Assembly (NCBI RefSeq): GCF_001436115.1
Contig: NZ_AYZQ01000001.1
Location: forward strand, 558,001 to 622,000
DNA from: Lacticaseibacillus brantae DSM 23927
Lineage (GTDB): Bacteria; Bacillota; Bacilli; Lactobacillales; Lactobacillaceae
Direction: 5' to 3'
Length of the DNA: 64,000 bases
Shown: positions 1 through 7,990 of the stretch, in pieces
Layout of the letters: each line of letters opens with the position of its first letter
Position numbering within the stretch: the stretch's first letter is position 1
Translations under genes and position numbers: made by a program
Notes under the pieces: model-generated
Seen by the model: only the letters and a program-made list of their open reading frames with translations
Databases searched by the model: none
Told to the model about the DNA's origin: nothing

Positions 1-102
1 ATCAGGCCGTCGCTTTCCATTTCGATTGGCAGCAAAGTCAAATTACGCTACCACAATATAAGTAGCGGGAACAAAGAAAATTATGATATCGAGGTGTGTA
101 CG

Positions 103-240
103 ATGACTAAATCTCCGATTAAACGTATCATTGCATTAATCGCGTTGATTATTGCCGTTGTTGTCTTCTTCATGGGTTACGACAAAACGACAGTCTTATT
201 CTTAATCATTTCTGCATTTGTCGCGTTCGCCCTCAAATAG
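103..240 (+). CDS. Small two-helix membrane protein
   Basis: A 45-residue frame begins with ATG after a GAGGTG ribosome binding site at about 91-96 and ends at TAG just before a strong terminator. The product has two hydrophobic stretches (about residues 8-24 and 31-44) separated by a short polar turn around MGYDKTT, with a basic N-terminus, so it is probably a membrane hairpin. I do not recognise a family. The gene stands alone as a short transcription unit. A six-base inverted repeat (CGCTAC/GTAGCG, 46-67) lies upstream; no clear promoter could be assigned. The start and the reality of the gene are supported by the binding site and the terminator; the function is unknown. Confidence 0.6.
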   Translation: MTKSPIKRIIALIALIIAVVVFFMGYDKTTVLFLIISAFVAFALK

Positions 241-247
241 TCAGACA

Positions 248-296
248 AACAGCGGCCCCAACAAACAAATCGTTTGTGGCACCGCTGTTTTTTTTA
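248..296 (+). terminator. Rho-independent terminator after the small membrane protein
   Basis: AACAGCGG pairs perfectly with CCGCTGTT, with an inner CAAAC/GTTTG pairing, and the hairpin is followed by a run of eight T. Confidence 0.85.
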
Positions 297-315
297 AGCC
301 TTAAGGAGGCACTAT

Positions 316-1149
316 ATGGCAAATCCTGCAGTTAACACAATTCTAGCGCACATGTTACACGATGAGACCAGTGACATTCAGGCCGTCCAAACGACTCATC
401 GCTTGGCCCTGATTGACGCCTGGCAGATTCAACCGGGCGAACACATTCTTGAAATTGGGTCCGGCCAAGGCGATATGCTCGCAGCCTTAGCCTATGCGGT
501 CGGCCCCACTGGGCAGGTCACCGGCGTCGATATCGCCAGCCGAGACTACGGCGCACCTTACACAATCGGTCAAGCCATTGATGCCTTACTGGCCACTGAC
601 TACGGCCCACGGTTGCGGGTCTATTTTAATCGCGATATCAGCCAAGGGACAGACTTTTTGAATGAGACTCACTTTGATCGCGTGGTGTTGGCCCATTCGT
701 TGTGGTACTTCGACTCATTGGCCCAACTCGCTGAAACACTGCGCGTCGCCAAAGCGCTCAGCTCAGAGATTCTGTTAGCCGAATGGGACCTTGAAATGAC
801 TGCAGCGGCTCAGCAAAATCACTATATCGCCGCCAGCGTTCAGGGCCAGCTCCGTTTGTTCAGTCCGCACTCAAAAGCCAACATTCGCACGCTAATCACC
901 AAACCTCAAGTCAACGATTTGGCCAGACAGCTGCAACTGACCGTTGCCGATCAGGGTGTAGTGGTTGATCCGGCCATGCAGGATGGCCAGTGGGAAGTCA
1001 GCTACGTTCAAAGTGCTTTTACCCCTGACAAAGTGATAAATCGGGGCGCCTCCCCTGAAATCGCGACTTTTCTCACCGATCAGGTGGCCTTAATTCATGG
1101 TCGCACCGTACCGTTAAACACCTTCTGGTTTCGACTGCAAGATCACTAA
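316..1149 (+). CDS. Class I SAM-dependent methyltransferase
   Basis: This 277-residue protein is probably a cytoplasmic S-adenosylmethionine-dependent methyltransferase. The Rossmann signature is clear: motif I HILEIGSGQGDM near residue 43, motif II VTGVDIAS near residue 68, and the VVLAHSLWYF strand near 125. The C-terminal third shows no other domain. The start ATG follows an AAGGAGG site at 302-308 with good spacing. The gene stands alone between two terminators and converges with glnA. Substrate cannot be inferred; small-molecule methyltransferases of this UbiE/Methyltransf_11-like type are widespread in lactobacilli and mostly uncharacterised. The family call is firm, the substrate is unknown. 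Confidence 0.8.
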   Translation: MANPAVNTILAHMLHDETSDIQAVQTTHRLALIDAWQIQPGEHILEIGSGQGDMLAALAYAVGPTGQVTGVDIASRDYGAPYTIGQAIDALLATDYGPRLRVYFNRDISQGTDFLNETHFDRVVLAHSLWYFDSLAQLAETLRVAKALSSEILLAEWDLEMTAAAQQNHYIAASVQGQLRLFSPHSKANIRTLITKPQVNDLARQLQLTVADQGVVVDPAMQDGQWEVSYVQSAFTPDKVINRGASPEIATFLTDQVALIHGRTVPLNTFWFRLQDH

Positions 1150-1150
1150 A

Positions 1151-1188
1151 AAAACTTGGACCGCCATCGGGCGATCCAAGTTTTTTTA
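1151..1188. terminator. Bidirectional terminator between the methyltransferase and glnA
   Basis: AACTTGGA...TCCAAGTT forms a long stem with an A-run before it and a T-run after it, so it can end transcription on both strands. Its T-run overlaps the glnA stop codon. Confidence 0.85.
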
Positions 1189-2526
1189 GTAAAGTTCCAA
1201 GTATTGTTCACGTTCCCAATCAGAGACTTCTTGGCGATACGCCGCCCATTCTAAGTCCTTAGAATCCATGAAACTTTGATACAAGTGATTCCCCAACGCA
1301 CCTTTGACGACTTCATCGTTAGCCAGTGCCTTCAAGGCATTGTGTAAAGTAGATGGCAAATCTTGAATGTGATTGGCCTTGCGTTCATCGTCTTGCATGC
1401 GGTAAATATTCCGATCAACCGCTTCTTCTGGTGTGACCTGATGTTCAATCCCGTTGAGGCCAGCTTCCAAAATTGCAGCGATTGCCAGATATGGATTAGC
1501 AGTTGGGTCAACGCTCCGCAATTCTAAGCGAGTCGACAAGCCCCGAGATTGTGGCACCCGAATCAGTGGTGAGCGGTTCTTCCCCGACCAAGCCACATAG
1601 ACTGGCGCCTCAAATCCAGGCACCAATCGCTTGTATGAATTAACAGTAGGATTGTTAATCGCCGTCAACCCACGAGCATGTTGCAACAAACCACCTAAGA
1701 AATGCATCGCGGTTTCGCTCAATTGGTCTTCGCCGTTTTCATCAAAGAAAACATTCCCAGTCTCGTTGAAGAGACTCATGTTAATATGCATCCCGCTCCC
1801 GTTAATCCCATGTAAGGGCTTTGGCATAAAGGTCGCATACAAACCGTGTTTCCGCGCTACCGTCTTAACGACTAACTTAAACGTTTGAATTTGGTCCGCT
1901 GCCTTCAGGGCATCAGCGTATTTGAAATCAATTTCGTGCTGACCTGGGGCCACTTCATGGTGAGATGCTTCAACTTCAAAGCCCATTTTTTCAAGTTCTA
2001 AGACGATGTCCCGGCGGCAATTTTCACCTAAATCGAGAGGCGCAAAGTCAAAATACGAGCCTTTATCATTCAATGTCAATGTGGGATGGCCATCTTCATC
2101 CAACTTAAATAAGAAAAATTCGGGTTCTGGTCCAATATTGAAAGCACTGTAACCAGCAGCCTTCATTTGATCCAGGATGCGGATCAAATTATTCCGAGGG
2201 TCACCAGCAAACGGTGAGCCATCAGGCCGATGAATCGAACAAATCAGACGCGCAACCTTGCCGTGATCATTCTCCCATGGGAAAAGTAACCAGGTGTTCA
2301 AATCTGGGAAGAGTAGCATGTCACTCTCTTCAATCCGGACAAAACCATCAATTGAAGAACCGTCAAAGGCAATCTTGTTATTAAGCACCTTTTCAAGTTG
2401 GCTGATGGGCACTTCCACGTTCTTGATGATGCCGTTGACGTCGGTAAACATCAACCGAAGGAATTGAACATTCTCATCTTTGACAATCTGACGAATCTGA
2501 TCTGCAGTGATTTCTGATTTGGCCAT
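1186..2526 (-). CDS. glnA: Type I glutamine synthetase
   Basis: Glutamine synthetase condenses ammonia and glutamate to glutamine using ATP in the cytoplasm. The 446-residue length fits the GSI-alpha class of Firmicutes. Visible signatures are the beta-grasp N-terminus with [12 protein letters not shown], the DGSSIDGF motif, the catalytic-domain NGSGMHIN motif and the E-rich metal sites around GPEPEFFLF and [14 protein letters not shown]. The adenylylation-site region of GSI-beta enzymes is lacking, as expected; in this class feedback-inhibited GlnA acts with GlnR. It lies 27 bases downstream of glnR and shares its promoter, so it is expected to be repressed by GlnR when glutamine is abundant. 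Confidence 0.97.
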   Translation of the reverse strand: MAKSEITADQIRQIVKDENVQFLRLMFTDVNGIIKNVEVPISQLEKVLNNKIAFDGSSIDGFVRIEESDMLLFPDLNTWLLFPWENDHGKVARLICSIHRPDGSPFAGDPRNNLIRILDQMKAAGYSAFNIGPEPEFFLFKLDEDGHPTLTLNDKGSYFDFAPLDLGENCRRDIVLELEKMGFEVEASHHEVAPGQHEIDFKYADALKAADQIQTFKLVVKTVARKHGLYATFMPKPLHGINGSGMHINMSLFNETGNVFFDENGEDQLSETAMHFLGGLLQHARGLTAINNPTVNSYKRLVPGFEAPVYVAWSGKNRSPLIRVPQSRGLSTRLELRSVDPTANPYLAIAAILEAGLNGIEHQVTPEEAVDRNIYRMQDDERKANHIQDLPSTLHNALKALANDEVVKGALGNHLYQSFMDSKDLEWAAYRQEVSDWEREQYLELY

Positions 2527-2553
2527 AAGGGTTGCTCCTTTATTATGTAGTGG

Positions 2554-2898
2554 CTAAAAGCCTTGTTTGATTCGAGGGGCTGGGGTAAAACGACTTTGAT
2601 TCAAGAGTTCCTCACGCAACATCTGTCGAGCTTCCGCATCACTGGGATGTGGAACACTCTGATCTTGCAGGCGTTTGATTTCGCCTAGCGTCAACCCACT
2701 GGCCAATTGTGCCTTAATCGCAAGTAAATCTTCTACGTCGACCAATGCATAAAGCCGGTGATTGCCGGCATTACGCTGCGGCTGAATAAGTCCTTGTTTC
2801 TCGTAGTAGCGAATCTGACGGGCACTCAATTCAGTGAGCGCAATAACTGTACCAATCGGAAGAACAGCCCGCTGACGAACATCGTGAATCTCAGTCAT
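2554..2898 (-). CDS. glnR: MerR-family nitrogen regulator GlnR
   Basis: GlnR is the dimeric repressor of glutamine and ammonium metabolism in Firmicutes. The 114-residue protein has an N-terminal winged helix of MerR type (residues about 14-80, with LTELSARQIRYYEKQGLIQPQR) followed by a short tail where feedback-inhibited glutamine synthetase stimulates DNA binding in the Bacillus protein. It is the first gene of glnRA, with AGGAGG upstream of ATG. A perfect TGTNA-N7-TNACA box sits just upstream of its promoter, so autoregulation is likely. The tail ends in APRIKQGF. Confidence 0.95.
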   Translation of the reverse strand: MTEIHDVRQRAVLPIGTVIALTELSARQIRYYEKQGLIQPQRNAGNHRLYALVDVEDLLAIKAQLASGLTLGEIKRLQDQSVPHPSDAEARQMLREELLNQSRFTPAPRIKQGF

Positions 2899-2925
2899 TA
2901 CCCAGCCCTCCTTCTCATGTGCTTC

Positions 2926-2954
2926 ATGATACCAATCTGAAAAAGGCCTGTCAA
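2926..2954 (-). promoter_or_regulatory. glnRA promoter
   Basis: On the minus strand, a consensus -35 TTGACA (2949-2954) and -10 TATCAT (2926-2931) are separated by exactly 17 bases, upstream of the glnR binding site. Confidence 0.9.
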
Positions 2955-2961
2955 TTAATCA

Positions 2962-2978
2962 TGTCAGATTATCTGACA
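2962..2978. promoter_or_regulatory. GlnR box
   Basis: TGTCAGATTATCTGACA matches the GlnR/TnrA consensus TGTNA-N7-TNACA at every fixed position and is a near-perfect palindrome. It lies 7 bases upstream of the -35 of glnRA. Only one clear box is seen, whereas Bacillus glnRA has two. Confidence 0.92.
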
Positions 2979-2993
2979 TCAGTGCCTTGTTTA

Positions 2994-3025
2994 TAAAAAA
3001 AGAACCCGACCATCTGTCGAGTCCC
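2994..3025 (-). terminator. Terminator after the YnbB-like gene
   Basis: Minus-strand hairpin ACTCGAC/GTCGGGT (one G-T pair) followed by seven T. Confidence 0.75.
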
Positions 3026-3034
3026 ATTGCGAGG

Positions 3035-4291
3035 CTAGTCGTTAAAGAAGGTATCTTGGGCCGCCCCTAGAATCGCTAATTTAATATGTGCATACGTCAA
3101 GCCGCCTTGCAGATAAAGCGTGTATGGCGGCCGAATTGGGCCATCAGCGGAGAACTCAATCGTCGAGCCTTGAACAAAAGTCCCACTGGCCATAATGACT
3201 TCATCTTCATAACCAGCCATTCGCTCAGGAATAGGCGTGACAAAAGAATCAATGGGCGAATACCGCTGAATGGCTTCTGCAAACTTCACCATCGGGTCTT
3301 TAGCTCCAAAATTAACTGTTTGGACGATATCAGTTCGCGGCGCATCCCAACTTGGGCTGACCGTTAACCCCAAGGCTGCCAGCAATGCGGCTTCAAAGAT
3401 TGCCCCCTTAATGGCTATTCCGGTTGCTTGGGGTGCCATAAATAACCCCTGATACATGCCAGCTAAAGCCGACCCGGTCGCCCCTTCAGCACCACCAAGG
3501 CCAGGCACAGTGAAACGATAGCTCACTCGCTCAACCAAATCCTTACGGCCGACAATGTAACCACCGGTGGGCACAATACCACCGCCGGCATTTTTGAACA
3601 GCGAACCCGCCATGAGATCAGCCCCGACATCCAGCGGTTCCCGAGTCTCTGAGAACTCACCATAAGCATTATCAACGAAAATCCACGCGTCCGGATGCAC
3701 TTCCCGAACCGCTGCAATCATAGCTGCAATTTTGTCGATGGTAAAAGAATCACGGGTCGCATAGCCTCGAGAGCGTTGAATAGCAACCACTTTAGGCTTG
3801 CTAGCCAGGCGGGCTTGAACGGCTGGCACATCGACTTCACCCGCCGCAGTCAACTCAACAAAGCCCGTTTTGATCCCATATTCAGTTGGGCTGCCCACGC
3901 CATCTCCAGCCATGCCCAGGACCTCTTGAATCGTGTCATAGGGTTCACCGGTAATATACAGAATTTCGTCACCGGGCCGCACTAAGCCTAGCAAACCGAC
4001 ACCAATGGCATGCGTGCCTGAAATAAATTGTGGCCGGACCAGCGCATCTTCGCCACCCAGCACTTGCGCAAAAATCATTTCAAGCACATCGCGCCCCTCG
4101 TCGTTGTGGCCATAGCCGGTTGAGCCATTCAGATAGCTTTCAGCCACATGATGATCTCTGAAAGCCTGGAGCACTTTAGCTTGATTGTCGAGCACCTGCT
4201 CATCAATAGTCGCTAATTGCGGCTGAATTTGTTGATCAACTTGCTCAAGAACCTTCAATAATTTCGGATCTAGATTATCACGATACCCCAT
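3035..4291 (-). CDS. PLP-dependent methionine gamma-lyase/aluminium-resistance family protein (YnbB-like)
   Basis: A 418-residue fold-type I pyridoxal-phosphate enzyme of the family annotated as aluminium resistance protein or methionine gamma-lyase-like. The PLP lysine is probably K233 in AGSLFKNAGGG, and the cofactor aspartate lies in WIFVDNAYGEF (about 203-213). A glycine-rich SGTHAIGVGL sits near residue 92. The start ATG follows GGAGGAGAAT inside the end of miaA, and the two genes abut without a gap, so they are co-transcribed. The same miaA-ynbB-glnRA order is known from Bacillus, where hfq is also present; hfq is not seen here. The true substrate of the family is not established. Confidence 0.88.
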   Translation of the reverse strand: MGYRDNLDPKLLKVLEQVDQQIQPQLATIDEQVLDNQAKVLQAFRDHHVAESYLNGSTGYGHNDEGRDVLEMIFAQVLGGEDALVRPQFISGTHAIGVGLLGLVRPGDEILYITGEPYDTIQEVLGMAGDGVGSPTEYGIKTGFVELTAAGEVDVPAVQARLASKPKVVAIQRSRGYATRDSFTIDKIAAMIAAVREVHPDAWIFVDNAYGEFSETREPLDVGADLMAGSLFKNAGGGIVPTGGYIVGRKDLVERVSYRFTVPGLGGAEGATGSALAGMYQGLFMAPQATGIAIKGAIFEAALLAALGLTVSPSWDAPRTDIVQTVNFGAKDPMVKFAEAIQRYSPIDSFVTPIPERMAGYEDEVIMASGTFVQGSTIEFSADGPIRPPYTLYLQGGLTYAHIKLAILGAAQDTFFND

Positions 4292-5221
4292 TTATTCTCC
4301 TCCGTTTAACCAGGTTTGTACCTGAGTTTCAATTGCGTTCAATTGCATTGGTTGCTGTAATAAATCAAACCAGTGCGTCGGCATTTGGTGCCGAAAATAC
4401 GTTAATTGCCGCTTGGCGTAATGCCGCGAGTTTTTTTGAATCGTCGCCACCACATCTTCTAGGCTGGTTTCACCGGCAAAATACGGCAAAAATTCTTTAT
4501 AGCCGATGGCCTTAAGCGCCTGCGCGTCCGGTCCCGCTTCCCGCAGCACAGCACGGACCTCGGCCTCTAACCCGGCTTGCATCATCACCAGCACCCGGTG
4601 ATTAATCCGCTCATACAACAAGGCGCGCTCAGTTTCTAAGCCAATCACATCAGTATCAAACGGCACCAGTGGTTCTGGCTGATTTGAAAAAAGTTGGCCA
4701 GTCGCAATCACTTCAAGCGCCCGAATCACGCGCCTGGTATTGGCTGGCGGAATATTGGCCGCTGCCGCCGGATCCACGGCATTCAGCTGCTGCCACAACC
4801 ATTGGTCACCCTTTTGCGCCAATTCAGTTTGCAACTTGGCACGCAATGGCGTTGGCGGCGCGGCGCCACCCAAGGGTAATCCAAGCCTGAGTGCGTTTAA
4901 ATAGAATCCCGTTCCGCCGACAATAATGGGCAATTTGCCTCGGATGGTAATATCCGCAATGGCTGCCGTAGCTTTAGCTTTAAACTCGACGACTGAGAAC
5001 GGATCGCGCACGGACACCAAATCAACTAAATGATGTGGAACACCTTGCGTTTCAGCCGGCGTGACTTTAGCCGTGCCAATCGCCATCTCGCGATAGATTT
5101 GGTACGCGTCACCATTAATGACCTCACCGTCAAATTTCTTCGCTAAGTGGACACCTAAATCTGTTTTGCCGACGGCTGTTGGTCCAACAACCATGAGCAC
5201 TTTCGGTTTGTTATTATTCAT
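4292..5221 (-). CDS. miaA: tRNA dimethylallyltransferase
   Basis: MiaA transfers a dimethylallyl group to N6 of A37 in tRNAs that read codons starting with U. The 309-residue product carries the P-loop GPTAVGKT (13-20), the D-loop-like INGDAYQIYREM, and GGTGFYLNAL. The start at 5221 was chosen because AGGTGA precedes this ATG and the P-loop then sits at the usual distance; a longer in-frame extension upstream lacks support. It heads an operon with the YnbB-like gene and is divergent from the DUF3042 gene. Confidence 0.95.
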   Translation of the reverse strand: MNNNKPKVLMVVGPTAVGKTDLGVHLAKKFDGEVINGDAYQIYREMAIGTAKVTPAETQGVPHHLVDLVSVRDPFSVVEFKAKATAAIADITIRGKLPIIVGGTGFYLNALRLGLPLGGAAPPTPLRAKLQTELAQKGDQWLWQQLNAVDPAAAANIPPANTRRVIRALEVIATGQLFSNQPEPLVPFDTDVIGLETERALLYERINHRVLVMMQAGLEAEVRAVLREAGPDAQALKAIGYKEFLPYFAGETSLEDVVATIQKNSRHYAKRQLTYFRHQMPTHWFDLLQQPMQLNAIETQVQTWLNGGE

Positions 5222-5239
5222 TTCATCACCTGAATCTAG

Positions 5240-5245
5240 TATAAT
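5240..5245 (+). promoter_or_regulatory. -10 element for the DUF3042 gene
   Basis: A perfect TATAAT lies 40 bases before the start codon. The matching -35 (TTCATT at 5217-5222) is weak and lies within the start of miaA. Confidence 0.5.
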
Positions 5246-5284
5246 GAAATTAGCAACAAAGTTCAGCAATTGGAGGTGTTTTTC

Positions 5285-5464
5285 ATGAAACACAAATTTG
5301 CCAAAGGATTCTTTGTCGGGACGCTAATGACAATCAGTGCCGTTGCCGGCAGTGTCTTTGCTTTCAAGAAGCGTTACATCGAACCTGTTGAAACCAAGGT
5401 TGATGAAATCAACGATAACCGCAAGAAAGCTAATCGCAAGCGTTTATCAGCCCACCAAGGCTAA
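5285..5464 (+). CDS. DUF3042 family protein
   Basis: A 59-residue protein with a hydrophobic N-terminal segment (about residues 7-27, FFVGTLMTISAVAGSVFAF) followed by a highly charged tail, KKRYIEPVETK and then NRKKANRKR. This pattern fits DUF3042, a family of small single-span membrane proteins found in lactobacilli, of unknown function. The start is the ATG eight bases after GGAGGTG; an in-frame ATG further upstream has no binding site. The gene is monocistronic, between a TATAAT element and a long terminator hairpin. Confidence 0.85.
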   Translation: MKHKFAKGFFVGTLMTISAVAGSVFAFKKRYIEPVETKVDEINDNRKKANRKRLSAHQG

Positions 5465-5473
5465 CCCAAAATA

Positions 5474-5516
5474 AAAAGCGTTGTGACAAAACATGTTTTG
5501 TCACAACGCTTTTTTA
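5474..5516. terminator. Bidirectional terminator between DUF3042 and rhodanese genes
   Basis: AAAGCGTTGTGACAAAAC pairs perfectly with its complement across a two-base loop (AT), flanked by A and T runs. The T-run overlaps the stop codon of the rhodanese-like gene, so the element serves both convergent genes. Confidence 0.92.
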
Positions 5517-5921
5517 GTCGACTTTTTTGTTAGCTTTGGTTTTACCGGACCATTCATTATAGCCCTTCTTCAACCAGGAAACCTTCTCAAAACCAGCTTT
5601 TTGCATCCGTCGAGCGGCCCGCACCGACAGGGACCCAGTTGTATCATAAAGGTAAACTGGTAAATCCTTTCGCAATTCAGCCATGCGATCGCGCAACTGC
5701 GTGTACGGTAAGCTGCGCGCCCCGAGAATGTGGCCAGCATCGAATTCGTTCTTTTCACGTAAGTCAATGATTTGCGTTTTGCGCATATCCGCTTCAAATT
5801 CTGCGGCATCGATCTCGCCACCAATGGCACGGACTTGTTGTTTCTGCCAGGCAAGATAGCCCCAGTTGCCGGCCCATAAAATGAGCGCAGCACCAACGAT
5901 AATCAGTAAAATACTCAGCAA
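5514..5921 (-). CDS. Membrane-anchored rhodanese-like protein without catalytic cysteine
   Basis: The 135-residue product has one N-terminal membrane span (residues about 3-22) and a cytoplasmic rhodanese-like domain, with IIDLREKNEFDAGHILGARSLPY near residue 51. In active rhodaneses the loop after the central strand begins with cysteine (CxxGxR). Here it reads YLYDTTGSLSVRAARRM, so an aspartate occupies the expected cysteine position and the enzyme is probably not a sulfurtransferase. The protein contains no cysteine. Related lactobacillar proteins also lack it, to my recollection. It is the last gene of the rhomboid-yqgQ-glk unit, 13 bases after glk. A role in binding or signalling is only a guess. 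Confidence 0.85.
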   Translation of the reverse strand: MLSILLIIVGAALILWAGNWGYLAWQKQQVRAIGGEIDAAEFEADMRKTQIIDLREKNEFDAGHILGARSLPYTQLRDRMAELRKDLPVYLYDTTGSLSVRAARRMQKAGFEKVSWLKKGYNEWSGKTKANKKVD

Positions 5922-5934
5922 TGTCTCGACTCCT

Positions 5935-6894
5935 CTACTTCAATGCCAATGAGGCTGCCCCAATGACTCCGGCAGTATTACCCAACGTTGCCAAACGCAA
6001 CTTGGTGGTTTCGCGGACATTTGGGAACGTGAATTGCTTAAAGTAAGCATCGACCCGAGTCAACAAGAAGTCCCCAGCAGCAGAAACCCCACCGCCGATG
6101 ACGATATACTTAGGATTTAACATGTTACCCACGTTACCCATGGCTAAGCCGAGGTAGTAGCTGACCTTATCAACTACCATGAGGGCTAACTTGTCGCCTT
6201 CTTTGGCGCAATCAAAAACAATCTTTGAAGAGATTTCGTCGCCGTCGTCAAGAATTTCTTTTAACTTCGAGTTGCCAGCAAATTCTTCGGCCATATCCCG
6301 AGCCACGCGAACCACACCAGTGGCACTGGCAACAGTCTCTAAGCAACCATGCTTCCCACAGGTACAAAGATAGCCATTAGGATCAACAGTGACGTGGCCT
6401 AGTTCACCAGCGGAACCGGCAATCCCGTGCAACAGGTTACCGTCAGCGACGACCCCGCCACCAACACCAGTACCCAAGGTAACGAAGGTGACATCAGGAT
6501 TATTATCACCGGCACCCTTCCAGCGTTCACCTAAAGCAGCCACATTGGCATCGTTATCGATAGAAAATGGAATCCCAGTGCCCTTTTCAATATCTTTTTT
6601 AACGTTTTGCTTGGTTTTCCAGTTCAGGTTAAACGCGCCTGTGACTGTGCCAGCTTCAATATCAACTGAGCCAGGCGAACCCATCCCGATTCCAACAAAA
6701 TCTGCGGCTTGCATGTTGTACAAATCAAGATGTTCATTAATCGAATCAATGATGTCAGGCACGATATGACTACCTTCATCCAAGATATTGGTATCAATAC
6801 TCCACCGTTGTTGAATGTCGCCATCCAAAGTTAAAATTGCGAACTTAGCGGTCGTGCCCCCAAGGTCGACCCCGATTAATTTCTTATCTGCCAT
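5935..6894 (-). CDS. glk: ROK-family glucokinase
   Basis: Glucokinase phosphorylates free glucose to glucose 6-phosphate with ATP, feeding glycolysis. The 319-residue protein is a ROK kinase: phosphate-binding GVDLGGTTAKFAI at residue 8, catalytic aspartate in SIDNDANVAALGE, second phosphate motif TLGTGVGGG, and the ROK zinc motif CTCGKHGCLE. Its start lies inside the end of yqgQ (11-base overlap) after GGAGGAATC. The yqgQ-glk pairing is conserved in Firmicutes. Little in the sequence speaks to regulation beyond the shared operon. Confidence 0.95.
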   Translation of the reverse strand: MADKKLIGVDLGGTTAKFAILTLDGDIQQRWSIDTNILDEGSHIVPDIIDSINEHLDLYNMQAADFVGIGMGSPGSVDIEAGTVTGAFNLNWKTKQNVKKDIEKGTGIPFSIDNDANVAALGERWKGAGDNNPDVTFVTLGTGVGGGVVADGNLLHGIAGSAGELGHVTVDPNGYLCTCGKHGCLETVASATGVVRVARDMAEEFAGNSKLKEILDDGDEISSKIVFDCAKEGDKLALMVVDKVSYYLGLAMGNVGNMLNPKYIVIGGGVSAAGDFLLTRVDAYFKQFTFPNVRETTKLRLATLGNTAGVIGAASLALK

Positions 6895-7120
6895 GCTGAT
6901 TCCTCCGTAATTGTGAATTTAAAGGTGTTTTTTCTTCTTGCTCATGTTCATGCCGCAAAATAATTTTGGCCGTTGAATAAGTCTTATGATCAATCATGCC
7001 TGCGGTGTGCAGACGGTCAATCTCCAGTGCGGCTAACTCGATATCCCACAACCGTTCGCCAACATGAATGTAAGTGCCGAAACGTTTTAATAACTGCAAA
7101 ATATCATAATAAGTTTTCAT
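6884..7120 (-). CDS. yqgQ: YqgQ family protein (DUF910)
   Basis: A 78-residue protein matching YqgQ (DUF910), a small three-helix protein of unknown role that is almost always encoded next to glucokinase. The recognisable core is MKTYYDILQLLKRFGTYIHV followed by the acidic ELAALEIDRLH and an exposed charged tail. The start ATG overlaps the stop of the rhomboid gene as TAATG, which argues for translational coupling. The tail is longer than in Bacillus, because it runs into the overlap with glk. Confidence 0.9.
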   Translation of the reverse strand: MKTYYDILQLLKRFGTYIHVGERLWDIELAALEIDRLHTAGMIDHKTYSTAKIILRHEHEQEEKTPLNSQLRRNQHGR

Positions 7121-7782
7121 TAGCCGCGATACCCCAGCACCAGTAGCGCCGCTGCAGCCAATACGAACAGCCCGCCGGTCAACCACCGACGACTGACTGA
7201 AATCTCGCCTAAGTTTGGGGCCCCGACGGCACCAGCAACTAAGAAGCCACCGACTAAGCCACCAATGTGCCCACTAATGTCAATCCCTGGCGAGAACAGA
7301 TTGAACACTAAGTTCAAGCCAACTAGTAATAGATATTGACGTGACAACTGCCGTACCGCGACATTGTCCCTGAAAACATCACCCAGCAATAAGAAAGCCC
7401 CTAACAACCCAAAGATTGCCGTGCTGGCACCAGCTGAGAGACTATTTGGATTAAAAACAAAACTGGCAATGTTACCAGCAATCCCACTCGCTAAATAGAT
7501 TACTAAGAAGCGCCAGTGACCAAAAATGGATTCAGTCATTAACCCTAAATAGTAGAGCGAAACCGCGTTAACGACGAGATGCATCAAGCCAATATGCAAG
7601 AACATTGGGGTGATGAAACGCCACCACTGACCTTGCAGAATTGACAAGTTGTACCGAGCCCCAAAGTTTAACAGTACTAAGCTGTCTTGAGAGCCCCCCG
7701 CTAACACTTCCAAGATAAAGACAATGATTGTCACTGCTAACAGCCCATACGTGACGTAGGGCATGTTGTTTAATCGCCTCAT
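7120..7782 (-). CDS. Rhomboid-family intramembrane serine protease (GluP-like)
   Basis: A 220-residue rhomboid with six or seven membrane helices that should cleave membrane proteins within the bilayer. The catalytic serine is in LSAGASTAIFGLLGAF and the catalytic histidine in ISGHIGGLVGGF; the HIGLMHLVVNAVSLYYLG helix carries the conserved His and Asn of the family. Unlike Bacillus GluP it lacks the large N-terminal extension. The start is the ATG after AAAGGATG; the longer frame has no binding site. It heads the rhomboid-yqgQ-glk-rhodanese operon and follows a structured untranslated region. Confidence 0.92.
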   Translation of the reverse strand: MRRLNNMPYVTYGLLAVTIIVFILEVLAGGSQDSLVLLNFGARYNLSILQGQWWRFITPMFLHIGLMHLVVNAVSLYYLGLMTESIFGHWRFLVIYLASGIAGNIASFVFNPNSLSAGASTAIFGLLGAFLLLGDVFRDNVAVRQLSRQYLLLVGLNLVFNLFSPGIDISGHIGGLVGGFLVAGAVGAPNLGEISVSRRWLTGGLFVLAAAALLVLGYRG

Positions 7783-7825
7783 CAAGTCATCCTTTCTGTG
7801 TCTGTCATAACAAAACGCAACACCC

Positions 7826-7973
7826 CAAATCAAAACCCGATTCAGGGTGTTGGCATTTGATTATTACTAAATCCACTGCGCACTGACGCCACCATCCAAA
7901 CTGGCTGGTGTCAGACAGCCACAAGGTATTCCTCAAACTGGTTTATACCAGCTATTCTTGTAGTAGTGTAGCA
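7826..7973 (-). promoter_or_regulatory. Structured leader or small RNA upstream of the rhomboid operon
   Basis: Read on the minus strand, this stretch starts with an extended -10 (TGC TACACT, 7965-7973) and then holds several potential stems: CTGGT/ACCAG; CTGAC...GTCAG with inner CCA/TGG pairs; and AACACCC/GGGTGTT (about 7821-7856). A competing stem, GGCTG/CAGCC, would exclude the second. The last hairpin contains a shorter alternative ACCC/GGGT followed by TTTTG. This layout resembles a leader with mutually exclusive folds, but I cannot match it to a known riboswitch, T-box or 6S RNA from memory. No open frame lies here. Confidence 0.4.
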
Positions 7974-7990
7974 TTTTTTTAAAGCGCTGC

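Noticed and set aside
7834-7990. Possible rpmG or 5-formyltetrahydrofolate cyclo-ligase gene, often found next to the rhomboid gene
   Set aside because: The stretch is too short and contains no matching translation.
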